Below, piece by piece: positions 38,655 to 47,048 of a DNA stretch of 64,000 bases. Position 1 is the first letter of the stretch; each line of letters begins with the position of its first letter. This DNA comes from Chitinimonas sp. BJYL2 (lineage in GTDB: Bacteria; Pseudomonadota; Gammaproteobacteria; Burkholderiales; Chitinimonadaceae): positions 372,001 to 436,000 of the forward strand of contig NZ_JANZKW010000003.1 of NCBI RefSeq assembly GCF_027257935.1, given 5' to 3'. A program made the position numbers and the translations under genes. The notes beneath the pieces are model-generated. The model was not told the DNA's origin and searched no databases. It saw nothing but the letters and a program-made list of their open reading frames with translations.

Positions 38655-38695
38655 AATAAAAATGCGCAAGGCCGTACCCACACGGATACGGCCTT
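38655..38695 (-). terminator. terminator of the GST gene
   Basis: CAAGGCCGTA / TACGGCCTTG with a 10-base loop (38666-38695). On the minus strand it is followed by GCGCATTTTTATT. It lies 46 bases past the GST stop. Confidence 0.8.
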
Positions 38696-38741
38696 GTTGG
38701 GGGAAGTATTCAGTTATGCGCTAGGCGTTGTGTCCGCGTGC

Positions 38742-39350
38742 TCAGGTTTGAGGAAGGGTTTCGGCAAAAGCCGGACGTTGTTCAAGTTTATCCATCAGGC
38801 GCGCCAGATTGGGGTGGCGGGCACGCCAATCCAGCTCGGGGAAGCGGAAGGCCAGCCAGCCCAGGCAGCAGCCTACGGCAATATCGGCCAGTGTATACGT
38901 TTCACCATTGCACCAGGCACGCTCACCCAGATCGGCTGCCAGCGCGGCGAGACCGGCATCGACCTTGCCCTGCTGGCGCGCGATCCATTCGGGGCTTTGC
39001 TGATCCTGCGGGCGCTTGCGCTCAAGAAAGATCGCAATCGCGGCATCGGCTACACCGTCGGCCAGAGCTTCCCAGCGTTTGACCTGTATGGTCTGACGGT
39101 ATTCAGCCGGAATCAGCCGCGCCACTGGCGAGACATGATCCAGATACTCGACGATCACGCGCGAATCAAACAGCGTGGAACCATCGTCCAGGACCAGCAC
39201 GGGCACCTTGCCGAGCGGATTGTAATGCGGCACCTGGCTATCGGCGTTCCATGGCGTATCCACGGTCAACGGACACTCTATACGCTTCTCGTGCAGGACG
39301 ACGCGCACTTTGCGGGCGTAAGGGCTTGTCAGCGAGGCGATCAGCTTCAT
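38742..39350 (-). CDS. glutathione S-transferase family protein
   Basis: 202 residues. N-terminal thioredoxin-like half with SLTSPYARKVRVVLHEK and the cis-Pro motif GKVPVLVLDDGSTLFDSRVI; C-terminal helical half with TLADIAVGCCLGWLAFRF. It resembles the YibF-like group of small bacterial GSTs, acting in the cytoplasm in detoxification or redox. Ser (SPYARKV) is the likely activating residue. ATG 39350 matches the family start. Confidence 0.92.
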   Translation of the reverse strand: MKLIASLTSPYARKVRVVLHEKRIECPLTVDTPWNADSQVPHYNPLGKVPVLVLDDGSTLFDSRVIVEYLDHVSPVARLIPAEYRQTIQVKRWEALADGVADAAIAIFLERKRPQDQQSPEWIARQQGKVDAGLAALAADLGERAWCNGETYTLADIAVGCCLGWLAFRFPELDWRARHPNLARLMDKLEQRPAFAETLPQT

Positions 39351-39450
39351 GAAGGAGTGGCCACAGGTTGGAGGTTGAATTCTAGGCAAGGACGGGGCAG
39401 CTGACCAGCAGGGCCGGCGTGCGGTTGCGATGCTCGCGAAGGGCTGGCGC

Positions 39451-40233
39451 TCATGCCTGACGTACGGGTGGCAGGCCGAAGAGGATTTGCCCCTCGACCT
39501 CGCGCGCCGGCAGCTCGAATACCGTGGCCAGCGTGGTGCTGTTCAGGCATTCACCTGGCAAGCCAGAGGAGACAAGCCGGCCCTGACATAGCAGCCAGGC
39601 CTGATCCGCGTAATTGCGTGCCAGGTTGATGTCATGCAGGCTGACCAGCGTGATCAGTGGCAGCTTGTGAGAGAGCTCACGCAGGCCGGCCAGCAGCAGA
39701 TGCTGATGACGGGGGTCGAGGCTGGCAGTGGGTTCATCGAGCAGCAACAGCGCCGGGCCGTGACTGGCCGCGAGGCAGGCCTGCACAAGCACCCTGGCAA
39801 GCTGCGCCCGCTGGCGTTCTCCACCCGACAAGCTGAGGTAGCGACGGGGCGCAAGGGCGGTCACATCTACCAGCTGCAGCACACTGTCGATCAGACTTTC
39901 GAGCACGGCAGCCGGAATCTCCGGGAACGGTGTGCCGCCCAGTCGGGCCAGTTCCCGTACGCTGAAGTCAAAATCCAGCGAGCTTTCTTGCGCTAGCGCG
40001 GCGCGGTAGCGGGCCAGCCGGTTGGCATTCAGGCCTGCGATGGGTTCTCCGCCGAAGTGGCACGCCCCTTGGTCCGGCGCCAGTTCGCCGCTCAGCAGGG
40101 CCAGCAGACTGGATTTGCCCGCGCCGTTGGGGCCCAGCAAGGCTGTGAGGCTACCGGGTGCTGCCTGGGCATGAATACCTTGCAGGACCGGCTGGCCATC
40201 CCGGTTCAGACCGGCATCGTGCAGGGTCAGCAT
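39451..40233 (-). CDS. hmuV: haem ABC transporter ATP-binding protein HmuV
   Basis: 260 residues. Walker A GPNGAGKSS, signature LSGGERQRAQLARVL and Walker B LLLLDEPTASLD. The HmuV/FecE-like subfamily is indicated by SLHDINLARNYADQAWLLCQGR. Such ATPases power haem import through HmuU with the binding protein HmuT. Neither partner is beside it, which is unusual: hmuTUV are normally together. ATG 40233 starts at the conserved MLTLHDAG. It could also serve another metal-siderophore permease. Confidence 0.85.
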   Translation of the reverse strand: MLTLHDAGLNRDGQPVLQGIHAQAAPGSLTALLGPNGAGKSSLLALLSGELAPDQGACHFGGEPIAGLNANRLARYRAALAQESSLDFDFSVRELARLGGTPFPEIPAAVLESLIDSVLQLVDVTALAPRRYLSLSGGERQRAQLARVLVQACLAASHGPALLLLDEPTASLDPRHQHLLLAGLRELSHKLPLITLVSLHDINLARNYADQAWLLCQGRLVSSGLPGECLNSTTLATVFELPAREVEGQILFGLPPVRQA

Positions 40234-40275
40234 GTGCGGCTCGGCGCGGGACGGGCACAAACCGGCATGTGCGTC

Positions 40276-40767
40276 TCAGTGTGTGCTGGTGATCTTGTCG
40301 CGCGCCTGTTGTACGGCGCTGACGGCGGCGGTGGAGAGATGATGGCTGGCAAAGCTGGCGACCTGACGGACAGCTTTGGACATTGAGTCGGCCGTGCAGG
40401 CGCTCACGCACAGCGCCTTGCGCATCGGATCATGCAGGGGCGAGGCCGTTTGTGTGTCAAGTTGTCCAAGCAGCTGGCGCTGTTGATCGGCCAAGGCCCG
40501 CTCTGCAAGCTGGATGGCATCATTCATCAGGGATACTTGGGCGACAAGCAAGGCGCAACCCAGATTCACGCCATGATCGACATGCTCGCCGATCTGGGCG
40601 GGTGAAGCGGGGCGTGCAGCCAGTGCCTGCAGCCAGTCGCGATAGCCTTCCTGCTGTGTCGTGAGCAGACGCTCCATGCCGCGGCGCAGCAACTCGGAGC
40701 CTTCCTGCAGCCATTCGACCTGCTGATCGGTGCTGCGTAAGGCCCAAGGGTTGGCGAAGGCATTCAT
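40276..40767 (-). CDS. phasin-like helical protein
   Basis: 163 residues, almost wholly helical with no signal peptide or membrane segment. WLQEGSELLRRGMERLLTTQQ and NLGCALLVAQVSLMNDAIQLAERAL are amphipathic stretches like those of polyhydroxyalkanoate granule phasins. The match is weak; it is called phasin-like from composition and general pattern. It lies just upstream of hmuV with 42 bases between, and may share its transcript. ATG 40767 gives a plausible N-terminus. Confidence 0.5.
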   Translation of the reverse strand: MNAFANPWALRSTDQQVEWLQEGSELLRRGMERLLTTQQEGYRDWLQALAARPASPAQIGEHVDHGVNLGCALLVAQVSLMNDAIQLAERALADQQRQLLGQLDTQTASPLHDPMRKALCVSACTADSMSKAVRQVASFASHHLSTAAVSAVQQARDKITSTH

Positions 40768-40899
40768 GAGGTGTCGTTCCCGGTTTCGTTGGCTTGGGCG
40801 TCTTTTTGTTGCGCCGCAATAAGACGCGCAGTCTATGCCGTCACGATGGCTTGTCAATCGACGGTAGCGGCTATTGCCGGACGGTACTCATGCGGCCGC

Positions 40900-41643
40900 T
40901 CAGCGCCAGGCCGCGTCCTGATTGATGCCATGGAAGGTGAGGCCCCGTTCGTCGGCAGCCAGATAGCCCCCTTTGCCGGCGTACCAATCCGGCAACACCC
41001 AGCGTTGCCGCAATCCGTGCTGAACTTCATGCCGGTGGCTGGCGGGCCGATGGGTATGCCCGTGTATCAGATGTGCACCCGGATACTGTGCCAACAGCGT
41101 CACGACCGCCGTGGCATTCACGTCCATGATCTCGATGGCCTTGGCCTGCTTGGCCGCTTCGCTCGCGGCACGAATACGGGCGATCTCCGCCTTGCGGGCC
41201 GCCAGCGGTTGGCCAAGAAAGGCCGCTTGCCAAGCGGGCTGACGCACCATCTGACGAAACTGCTGATAGGGCAGATCGTCGGTGCAGAGCGCGTCGCCGT
41301 GGCTCAACAGCAGCGGGCGACCTGCAAGCTCGATCAGCACCGGATCATCCAGCAGGGTGGCACCGCAACGTCGGGCGTAGTCGTGGCCCAGCAGAAAGTC
41401 GCGGTTGCCGTGCATCAGGCTCACGGCGGTCCCTTGGCTGGCGAGCGCGTGTAACGCGGCCGCGATCCGGGTATTGAGCGGATCATCGTCGTCATCGCCG
41501 GCCCAGTACTCGAACACATCACCCAGCAGGTAGAGCTGACTGGCCTGACGCGCGGGGCCGGCTAGAAATGCCAGAAACGCCGTAACCGTCTCCGGGTCTG
41601 AATCGGACAGGTGCAGGTCGGAAGCAAACAGAACGGGTTTCAT
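40900..41643 (-). CDS. lpxH: UDP-2,3-diacylglucosamine diphosphatase LpxH
   Basis: 247 residues. Peripheral membrane calcineurin-like phosphoesterase that makes lipid X in lipid A synthesis. Metal-site motifs are SDLHL, GDVFEYWAGDD, GNRDFLL, LSHGDALC and HGHTHRPA. Length matches the family. ATG 41643 begins MKPVLFASDLHL. It lies downstream of the two cyclophilin genes, 156 bases away, on the same strand. Confidence 0.96.
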   Translation of the reverse strand: MKPVLFASDLHLSDSDPETVTAFLAFLAGPARQASQLYLLGDVFEYWAGDDDDDPLNTRIAAALHALASQGTAVSLMHGNRDFLLGHDYARRCGATLLDDPVLIELAGRPLLLSHGDALCTDDLPYQQFRQMVRQPAWQAAFLGQPLAARKAEIARIRAASEAAKQAKAIEIMDVNATAVVTLLAQYPGAHLIHGHTHRPASHRHEVQHGLRQRWVLPDWYAGKGGYLAADERGLTFHGINQDAAWR

Positions 41644-41799
41644 CGCTGGGTATCGTGGGCGGTGTAGGTGTCGGTTGCGGGCCGGCGTGCCAAAGTGGGC
41701 AGGCCGCAGCAAATGCAACAGCCGGCAGCCTTAACAGGGCTTACCGGCTGTGCGTGGTATCCGGAAGCCTGTAACGCGGGTATCCGGATCAGAACAGGA

Positions 41800-42294
41800 T
41801 CAGACCAGTTCGGCTTTCTGGATGATCACATCGGCGACGGGTACATCCTGATGGAAGCCCTTGGAGTCCGTCTTGACAGCCTTGATGGCGTCAACGACAT
41901 CGGTGCCCTCAACAACCCGACCGAAGACGCAGTAGCCAAAACCTTGTGAATTGGCCGCCGTAAAGTTCAGGAAGCCGTTATTGCCCACATTGATGAAGAA
42001 CTGGGCCGTTGCCGAATGAGGATCCGGGGTACGGGCCATGGCAATGGTGTACATATCGTTCTTGAGTCCGTTGGCGGCCTCGTTCTCAACGGGTGCGCGG
42101 GTAGGCTTCTGCTTGAGGCCGGGTTCAAATCCACCACCCTGGATCATGAAGTCGTTGATCACGCGGTGGAAAATGGTGCCGTCGTAATGGCCGCTGCTGA
42201 CATATTCCACAAAGTTGGCCACGGTCTTCGGGGCCTTGGCCTCGTCGAGCTCGATGCCGATGAGGCCGTGGTTGGTATGCAGATTGACGCGCAT
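41800..42294 (-). CDS. ppiB: cytoplasmic peptidyl-prolyl cis-trans isomerase (cyclophilin, PpiB type)
   Basis: 164 residues, no signal peptide. Cyclophilin core with [23 protein letters not shown] and [11 protein letters not shown]. It speeds proline isomerisation during folding. The first in-frame ATG (42309) is itself followed by an AGGA ribosome binding site for the second (42294), so I use 42294. It is 11 bases after the end of a secreted cyclophilin gene, forming a tandem pair. Confidence 0.95.
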   Translation of the reverse strand: MRVNLHTNHGLIGIELDEAKAPKTVANFVEYVSSGHYDGTIFHRVINDFMIQGGGFEPGLKQKPTRAPVENEAANGLKNDMYTIAMARTPDPHSATAQFFINVGNNGFLNFTAANSQGFGYCVFGRVVEGTDVVDAIKAVKTDSKGFHQDVPVADVIIQKAELV

Positions 42295-42305
42295 GGGAAA
42301 TCCTT

Positions 42306-42980
42306 TCATTGGGGTTGGCTGACGGGCGCTTCGGGCGTTTCAGGCGCCTCTGGCGGAGCGACCGGCGGGGTTGGAGCCGTTTCTGCAGGTACGACCGGCG
42401 GCGCCGGCAGTACATAGTTGGGCATGACGGCCACTTTCTTGACCACGACCAGCTGCAGGGGGACATCGATCATGCCGTTGAGTCGACCGGTGGGAATGGC
42501 GGCGATTTTCTGAACCACATCCATGCCCGCTACCACACGGCCGAAGACGGCATAGCCCCAGCCCCGGTTGCTGTTCTCATCGCGGTAATCGAGCGCACTG
42601 TTATTGGCCAGATTGATGAAGAACTGGCTATTGGCCGTGTGGGGGGCGGCTTCTCGCGCCATGGCAACGGTATAGGGTTCATTCTTGAGGCCATTGCCGG
42701 CCTCATTGGGAATGGGTTTGTCGGCCGGCTTCCATTTCAGATCGGCCGTGTAACCGCCACCCTGGGCTACAAAACCCGGAATCACGCGATGGAACACTGT
42801 GCCGTCGTAGTACTTTTTCTTGGTATAGCGGAGAAAGTTGACCACCGTTTTCGGTGCCTTCTCCGGTAACAGCTCGATATCGATATTGCCTTGATTGGTG
42901 CTCAGGCGGACCACTGGGTTGGCCGCTGTGGCGAACAGCGGCATCAAGACAAGCAGGCTGGCGAGAAGTAAGCGTTTCAT
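42306..42980 (-). CDS. ppiA: periplasmic cyclophilin with proline-rich C-terminal tail
   Basis: 224 residues. Signal peptide [20 protein letters not shown], then a cyclophilin domain ([34 protein letters not shown]) at about 22-185. The last 35-40 residues are Pro/Ala/Glu-rich ([15 protein letters not shown]), unlike most PpiA proteins, and may extend from the domain or reach the cell wall. It folds exported proteins in the periplasm. First of the tandem pair with ppiB. Confidence 0.94.
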   Translation of the reverse strand: MKRLLLASLLVLMPLFATAANPVVRLSTNQGNIDIELLPEKAPKTVVNFLRYTKKKYYDGTVFHRVIPGFVAQGGGYTADLKWKPADKPIPNEAGNGLKNEPYTVAMAREAAPHTANSQFFINLANNSALDYRDENSNRGWGYAVFGRVVAGMDVVQKIAAIPTGRLNGMIDVPLQLVVVKKVAVMPNYVLPAPPVVPAETAPTPPVAPPEAPETPEAPVSQPQ

Positions 42981-43078
42981 GGCGCAGATATATTCGGGAA
43001 CCCGCCCGGATGGTAGCACAGCCCCCTGTGGCAGCCTGCTAGAATCAGCCCATTCCCGCCTTCGTTTCCCGGCCGCCC

Positions 43079-43696
43079 ATGGACAGATTGATTACAGAAT
43101 TCGACCGCGCATTGCGCACCGTCTTTGCGCCAGCCAGTACGGTCAGACCCCGGCCGGACGCTACCTTGGCCGAGCCCGAGCTGAGCGCCGAAGAGAAGCG
43201 TCATGCGGCCGGGCTGATGCGTGTGAATCATTGTGGTGAAGTGTGTGCGCAAGCGCTCTACCAAGGCCAGGCACTCACTGCCCGGGATCCTGCCACACGG
43301 CTTTCGCTGCAGCAGGCGGCGCATGAGGAGGTCGAGCATCTGGCCTGGACCGCAGAGCGTGTCCATGAACTCGGTGGCCACACCAGCGTGCTCAATCCGC
43401 TGTGGTATGCCGGGTCGCTGACCATGGGTGTTGCCGCGGGCTTGATCGGTGACCGTTGGAATCTCGGTTTTCTGGCTGAAACGGAGCGGCAGGTCAGCGA
43501 GCACCTGCAAGGTCATCTGGCCAGCCTGCCGGCGCAGGACACCCGCAGCCGCGCCATTGTGGACCAGATGCACATCGATGAAACCGCGCATGCCGAGATG
43601 GCCGTCACGCTCGGCGCTGCCGAATTGCCCATGCCAGCCAAGCTGGCCATGCGGGCAATGTCGCGGGTGATGACCAGTCTGTCCTACCGCGTCTGA
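43079..43696 (+). CDS. coq7: 2-polyprenyl-3-methyl-6-methoxy-1,4-benzoquinone monooxygenase (Coq7)
   Basis: 205 residues. Di-iron membrane-associated hydroxylase of ubiquinone synthesis. The iron ligands fit the family: RVNHCGEVCAQ, AHEEVEHL, ETERQVSEHL and HIDETAHAEMA. Betaproteobacteria often use Coq7 where E. coli uses UbiF. ATG 43079 follows a short leader, divergent from the cyclophilin pair with about 100 bases between. Confidence 0.95.
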   Translation: MDRLITEFDRALRTVFAPASTVRPRPDATLAEPELSAEEKRHAAGLMRVNHCGEVCAQALYQGQALTARDPATRLSLQQAAHEEVEHLAWTAERVHELGGHTSVLNPLWYAGSLTMGVAAGLIGDRWNLGFLAETERQVSEHLQGHLASLPAQDTRSRAIVDQMHIDETAHAEMAVTLGAAELPMPAKLAMRAMSRVMTSLSYRV

Positions 43697-43784
43697 TCCC
43701 GCGCCGGAACGCATTTCCATCCGCAAGATCGACGGTGATCCCGCCGCGCTTGCACGCCAACTCTTCCAGACAGCATCTGCCGCC

Positions 43785-45083
43785 ATGCGCGTATTCCGAC
43801 CTGGCGGGCTGTGGCGTAATCCTGATTTCGTGCGCTTATGGTCCGCACAGGGGATTTCCGACTTCGGCTCGCATATTTCCCGCCTTGCCTTGCCATTGAC
43901 GGCCGCACTTCTGCTGCATGCCACGCCTATGGAAATGGGCGTACTGATGGCCATCGAGGTTTTGCCCTTTGCCTTGTTCAGCCTCCATGCCGGTGTCTGG
44001 ATAGACCGCGCACGCCGGATGCCCTTCATGATGATGCGGGATATCGGCTGCGCGCTGTCACTCGCTCTGGTTCCGCTGGCGTGGGCCTTGGACTGTTTGT
44101 CGATGCCGGTTCTCTGGGTGGTGGGTTTTCTGTGCATGACCGGCGAAGTCATCGGTGGCTCGGCACACCAGAGCTATGTGGCCACCCTGATCGGCAAGGA
44201 TCGTCTGGTTGAGGCACACAGCAAGTTCATGGCAACCGCCTCCACGGCGCAGGTCACAGCGCCGGGGCTGGCCGGGGTGCTGATCCAGGCGCTGGGGGCG
44301 CCGCTGGCGATCTTGTTCAACGCCCTGTCGTTCATGGTTTCTGCTTTGGTGCTGCGCCGCATTGAGGCAGTCGAGCCCCGACCGCAGCTGGAAAACAGTG
44401 GCGAGTCGGTTTGGTCGGAAATTCGTGCCGGCCTGCAGCTGGTATGGCAAACCCCCGTGCTGCGGGCCTTTGCCATCCAGACCGCTTGCTGGCAGCTGCT
44501 CAACTACATGCTCGCAGCCATTCTGGTGCTGTTTGCCACACGTGAACTGGGCCTGGATGCCGGTGCCATGGGGGTGACCTTCATGCTGGGGGGCGTGGGC
44601 AGCCTGATTGCCGCGGTCAGCGCCGAACACATTGGTGCCCGCTTGGGCATCGGCCCCTCGGTGGGCTGGGGATTTGCCGCGACGGCGGTGGCATGGGCCG
44701 GCTTTGCGTTGATTCCATCGGATACAGCATGGCCGGTACTCTGGCTAAGCTTGGCGCAATCGCTGTTCTCATTTGGCGCAACGCTGTTCTCGATCAACTA
44801 TCTGGCGGCGCGTGCAGCGGTGACGCCGGATGCCTTGCTGGGCCGGATGATTGCGACCATGCGTTTCGCCACCGTGGCGCCGGCACCATTGGGTGCGTTG
44901 ACGGGTGGCGCCCTGGCCACCCTATTCGGCTTGCGCGGTGCCTTGGCGGCGATTGCTGTGCTCGGTGCGGCCCTGACCTGGCATGCATTGCGCCGGTCAC
45001 CCGCACGTTTGCTGATGCGCTTGCCGACTCGTTCGAGCGATATCCTCACGCAAGAGGATCCTGCGAGCAGCCCGGATCACTGA
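43785..45083 (+). CDS. MFS exporter, EntS/DHA3 type
   Basis: 432 residues, about 12 membrane segments. It opens LWRNPDFVRLWSAQGISDFGSHISRLALPL, the usual start of the DHA3 family that includes the enterobactin exporter EntS and macrolide exporters. Motif-A-like loop AGVWIDRARRMPFMMM lies between TM2 and TM3. Substrate unknown; drug or siderophore export by proton antiport is the family role. ATG 43785 begins at the family N-terminus. Confidence 0.9.
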   Translation: MRVFRPGGLWRNPDFVRLWSAQGISDFGSHISRLALPLTAALLLHATPMEMGVLMAIEVLPFALFSLHAGVWIDRARRMPFMMMRDIGCALSLALVPLAWALDCLSMPVLWVVGFLCMTGEVIGGSAHQSYVATLIGKDRLVEAHSKFMATASTAQVTAPGLAGVLIQALGAPLAILFNALSFMVSALVLRRIEAVEPRPQLENSGESVWSEIRAGLQLVWQTPVLRAFAIQTACWQLLNYMLAAILVLFATRELGLDAGAMGVTFMLGGVGSLIAAVSAEHIGARLGIGPSVGWGFAATAVAWAGFALIPSDTAWPVLWLSLAQSLFSFGATLFSINYLAARAAVTPDALLGRMIATMRFATVAPAPLGALTGGALATLFGLRGALAAIAVLGAALTWHALRRSPARLLMRLPTRSSDILTQEDPASSPDH

Positions 45084-45106
45084 GCCGGGCTAGCAGGCTG
45101 TACGGT

Positions 45107-45526
45107 TCAGGCTTCGCGAATCTCGAAGTCGTGTGTGATCGCCACGCCTGCCTGCCCCAGCATGATCGAGGCCGAACAGTATTTCTCTGCAGAGAGGTCG
45201 ATAGCGCGCTTGACCTGCTCTTGTTTGAGCTGACGCCCGGTGACGATGAAGTGCATATGGATCCGGGTGAATACCTTGGGGTCCGTTTCAGCACGCTCCG
45301 CATCGAGCCGTACTTCGCAATCGACAATGTCGGCGCGGCCTTTCTTGAGAATGGCGACCACATCAAAAGCGGTGCAGCCGCCCGTTCCCATCAGCACCAT
45401 CTCCATCGGGCGAGGGCCCAGATTCTGCCCGCCCGCGGCAGGTGCGCCATCCATCAGTACGGCATGGCCGGTTTCGCTCTGCGCCAGAAAACTGACGTTT
45501 TCGATCCATTTCACACGGGCTTGCAT
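45107..45526 (-). CDS. OsmC/YhfA-family thiol protein
   Basis: 139 residues, cytoplasmic. The two catalytic-type cysteines of the OsmC fold are Cys51 (GGCTAFDV) and Cys117 (KYCSASIM), as in organic hydroperoxide reductases. The overall pattern (PMEMVLMGTGGC, LSAEKYCSASIMLG) is closest to YhfA-like members, which may handle sulfur or redox-stressed substrates. It is convergent with the MFS gene, 23 bases from it. Confidence 0.9.
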   Translation of the reverse strand: MQARVKWIENVSFLAQSETGHAVLMDGAPAAGGQNLGPRPMEMVLMGTGGCTAFDVVAILKKGRADIVDCEVRLDAERAETDPKVFTRIHMHFIVTGRQLKQEQVKRAIDLSAEKYCSASIMLGQAGVAITHDFEIREA

Positions 45527-45712
45527 GGGTTCTCCACGAAGAAAGTCGCCTGGGGCTTACGAACGGCCAGGCAGGGTTTATGTTGCAGTGCGCAAAAATA
45601 CGACTGGCGCAATGAGTGATTAACTACAAAATTGTCGGGCTGGCGCCAATTATCAAGACCATGTTGGCTTGCTGTCGTGTAACTGTACTACCGTTCATTT
45701 GTTTATTGGCGC
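45527..45712. other. upstream region of the OsmC gene
   Basis: No gene seen in this part of the 473-bp gap between the OsmC gene and rplM. It is A/T-richer than coding DNA. I could not find a convincing minus-strand promoter. Confidence 0.4.
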
Positions 45713-45739
45713 ATTGCACAAAAAAGTGATTGCACAAAC
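45713..45739 (+). repeat. direct repeat ATTGCACAAA, 17-base period
   Basis: The same 10-mer occurs at 45713-45722 and 45730-45739. The second copy carries the -35 box (TTGCAC) of the promoter for the candidate small RNA, so the repeats may bind a regulator. Confidence 0.5.
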
Positions 45740-45759
45740 ACGGCAGACTGGATAGTATT
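45731..45759 (+). promoter_or_regulatory. promoter of the candidate small RNA
   Basis: TTGCAC, 17 bases, TAGTAT. A start near 45766 would give an RNA ending at the strong terminator 45838-45869. The boxes match 3 and 4 of 6 consensus positions. Confidence 0.5.
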
Positions 45760-45765
45760 CGAACT

Positions 45766-45869
45766 GCATTAGGGCTTTACACGCAATGTGTGTGCTTTGA
45801 TGTTGTCTCCTCCATCCTCCTTCTTTGGTGGAATTGCGCGCAAGCCCTTACGGCTTGCGCCTTTTTTTT
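45766..45869 (+). ncRNA. candidate small RNA with anti-Shine-Dalgarno motifs
   Basis: About 104 nt with no open reading frame. Small hairpin ACAC-GCAAT-GTGT near 45780, then a CU-rich stretch with TCTCCTCC and ATCCTCCTTC, part of which would sit in the loop of a CCATCC / GGTGG stem, then the intrinsic terminator. These are complements of ribosome binding sites and the form of a Hfq-type trans-acting RNA. The alternative is a leader/attenuator of rplM, but rplM has its own strong promoter downstream. Confidence 0.6.
45838..45869 (+). terminator. strong intrinsic terminator with no upstream coding gene
   Basis: GCGCAAGCC-CTTAC-GGCTTGCGC followed by C and eight T. No plus-strand gene precedes it within the gap, so it must end a non-coding transcript. 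Confidence 0.93.
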
Positions 45870-45929
45870 GCGCGCAGCCGGCAAGTGAGACGTCGGTGCA
45901 ACGGCTTGACCGGATCAGTCTGATCGGGT

Positions 45930-45959
45930 TTGACAGCCCATTGTTTTTGCAAATAGAAT
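45930..45959 (+). promoter_or_regulatory. rplM-rpsI promoter
   Basis: Perfect TTGACA, 18 bases, TAGAAT (5 of 6). It gives a leader of about 34 nt before rplM. Confidence 0.85.
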
Positions 45960-45999
45960 GCGCGACTTTCCGTAAATCGAACGAATCTGGAAGAGCCGT

Positions 46000-46431
46000 A
46001 TGAAAACCTTCTCCGCCAAGCCGCACGAGGTCCAGCGCGACTGGTTCGTGGTGGACGCCACCGACAAGGTGCTTGGTCGCCTCGCCGCCGCCATCGCCCA
46101 CCGTCTGCGTGGCAAGCACAAGGCCATTTACACCCCTCACGTCGACACCGGTGATTTCATCGTTGTCGTCAACGCAGGCAAGCTGCGCGTGACCGGTGAC
46201 AAGGCCCAGCAAAAGACTTACTTCCGCCACTCGGGTTACCCGGGCGGTATCTACGAACGCTCCTTCACTGAAATGCAGGGGAAGTTCCCAGAGCGCGTGC
46301 TCGAAAAGGCTGTCAAGGGCATGCTGCCCAAGGGCCCGCTTGGCTACGCCATGATCAAGAAACTCAAGGTCTACGCTAGCGCCGAGCATCCGCACACCGC
46401 GCAACAGCCTAAAGTCCTCGAGATCAACTAA
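46000..46431 (+). CDS. rplM: 50S ribosomal protein L13
   Basis: 143 residues, early-assembling protein of the large subunit. Start [23 protein letters not shown] and motifs [21 protein letters not shown] and MLPKGPLG are those of bacterial L13. GGAAGAG precedes the ATG. It is first in the universal rplM-rpsI operon, with 21 bases between the genes. Confidence 0.98.
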   Translation: MKTFSAKPHEVQRDWFVVDATDKVLGRLAAAIAHRLRGKHKAIYTPHVDTGDFIVVVNAGKLRVTGDKAQQKTYFRHSGYPGGIYERSFTEMQGKFPERVLEKAVKGMLPKGPLGYAMIKKLKVYASAEHPHTAQQPKVLEIN

Positions 46432-46452
46432 ACCGGATACAAGGACTTAAAA

Positions 46453-46845
46453 ATGGTTGGCAAGTACTACTACGGCACGGGCCGTCGCAAGAGCTCGGTA
46501 GCTCGCGTTTTCATGACCAAGGGTTCGGGCAAGATCGTCGTCAACGGCAAGCCGCTGGACGAATACTTCTCGCGTGAAACCGGTCGCATGATGGTGCGTC
46601 AGCCCCTGGTGCTGACCGAGAACGTCGAAGCCTTCGACATTCTGGTGAATGTGGTTGGCGGTGGCGAAACCGGTCAAGCCGGCGCCCTGCGCCACGGCAT
46701 CACCCGCGCCCTGATCGAGTTCGACGCGGCCCTCAAGCCTTCGCTGTCGACCGCTGGCTTCGTGACTCGCGATGCCCGGGAAGTCGAACGTAAGAAGGTC
46801 GGCCTGCGTAAAGCACGTCGCGCCAAGCAGTTCTCGAAGCGTTAA
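46453..46845 (+). CDS. rpsI: 30S ribosomal protein S9
   Basis: 130 residues. Starts [16 protein letters not shown] and ends in [11 protein letters not shown], the conserved C-terminal tail that reaches the P-site t[22 protein letters not shown] is the family core. Second gene of the operon with rplM, followed by a terminator. Confidence 0.98.
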   Translation: MVGKYYYGTGRRKSSVARVFMTKGSGKIVVNGKPLDEYFSRETGRMMVRQPLVLTENVEAFDILVNVVGGGETGQAGALRHGITRALIEFDAALKPSLSTAGFVTRDAREVERKKVGLRKARRAKQFSKR

Positions 46846-46900
46846 TCGCCAGATTCGACACGAAGATTCGTTCGATTACGCCGGCGCAAGCCGCAAGAAG

Positions 46901-46926
46901 GCCGTCAGTTTACTGGCGGCTTTTTT
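46901..46926 (+). terminator. terminator of rplM-rpsI
   Basis: GCCGTCAGT-TT-ACTGGCGGC (one G-T pair) followed by six T, 55 bases after rpsI. Confidence 0.9.
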
Positions 46927-47048
46927 GTTGCCTGTTCGAAACGCACGCAAGCGCATTCCACTGCGTATCAGCCCGCCTTATCTATCCGGCATATCGCTGA
47001 AACGCGGTATGATCGCCACTCGTTTCTGCTAGAGGCACAGGGGTTGGC

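Noticed and set aside
43697-43784. Small peptide gene between coq7 and the MFS gene.
   Set aside because: The 88-base gap has no start with a ribosome binding site and no conserved-looking frame.
45838-45960. Attenuator or L13-type leader controlling rplM.
   Set aside because: A near-consensus promoter lies between the terminator and rplM, so the simplest view is a separate small RNA; kept as the alternative.
45769-46404. A minus-strand frame covering rplM and the sRNA region.
   Set aside because: It is antisense to rplM and would run through the strong terminator; no protein features.
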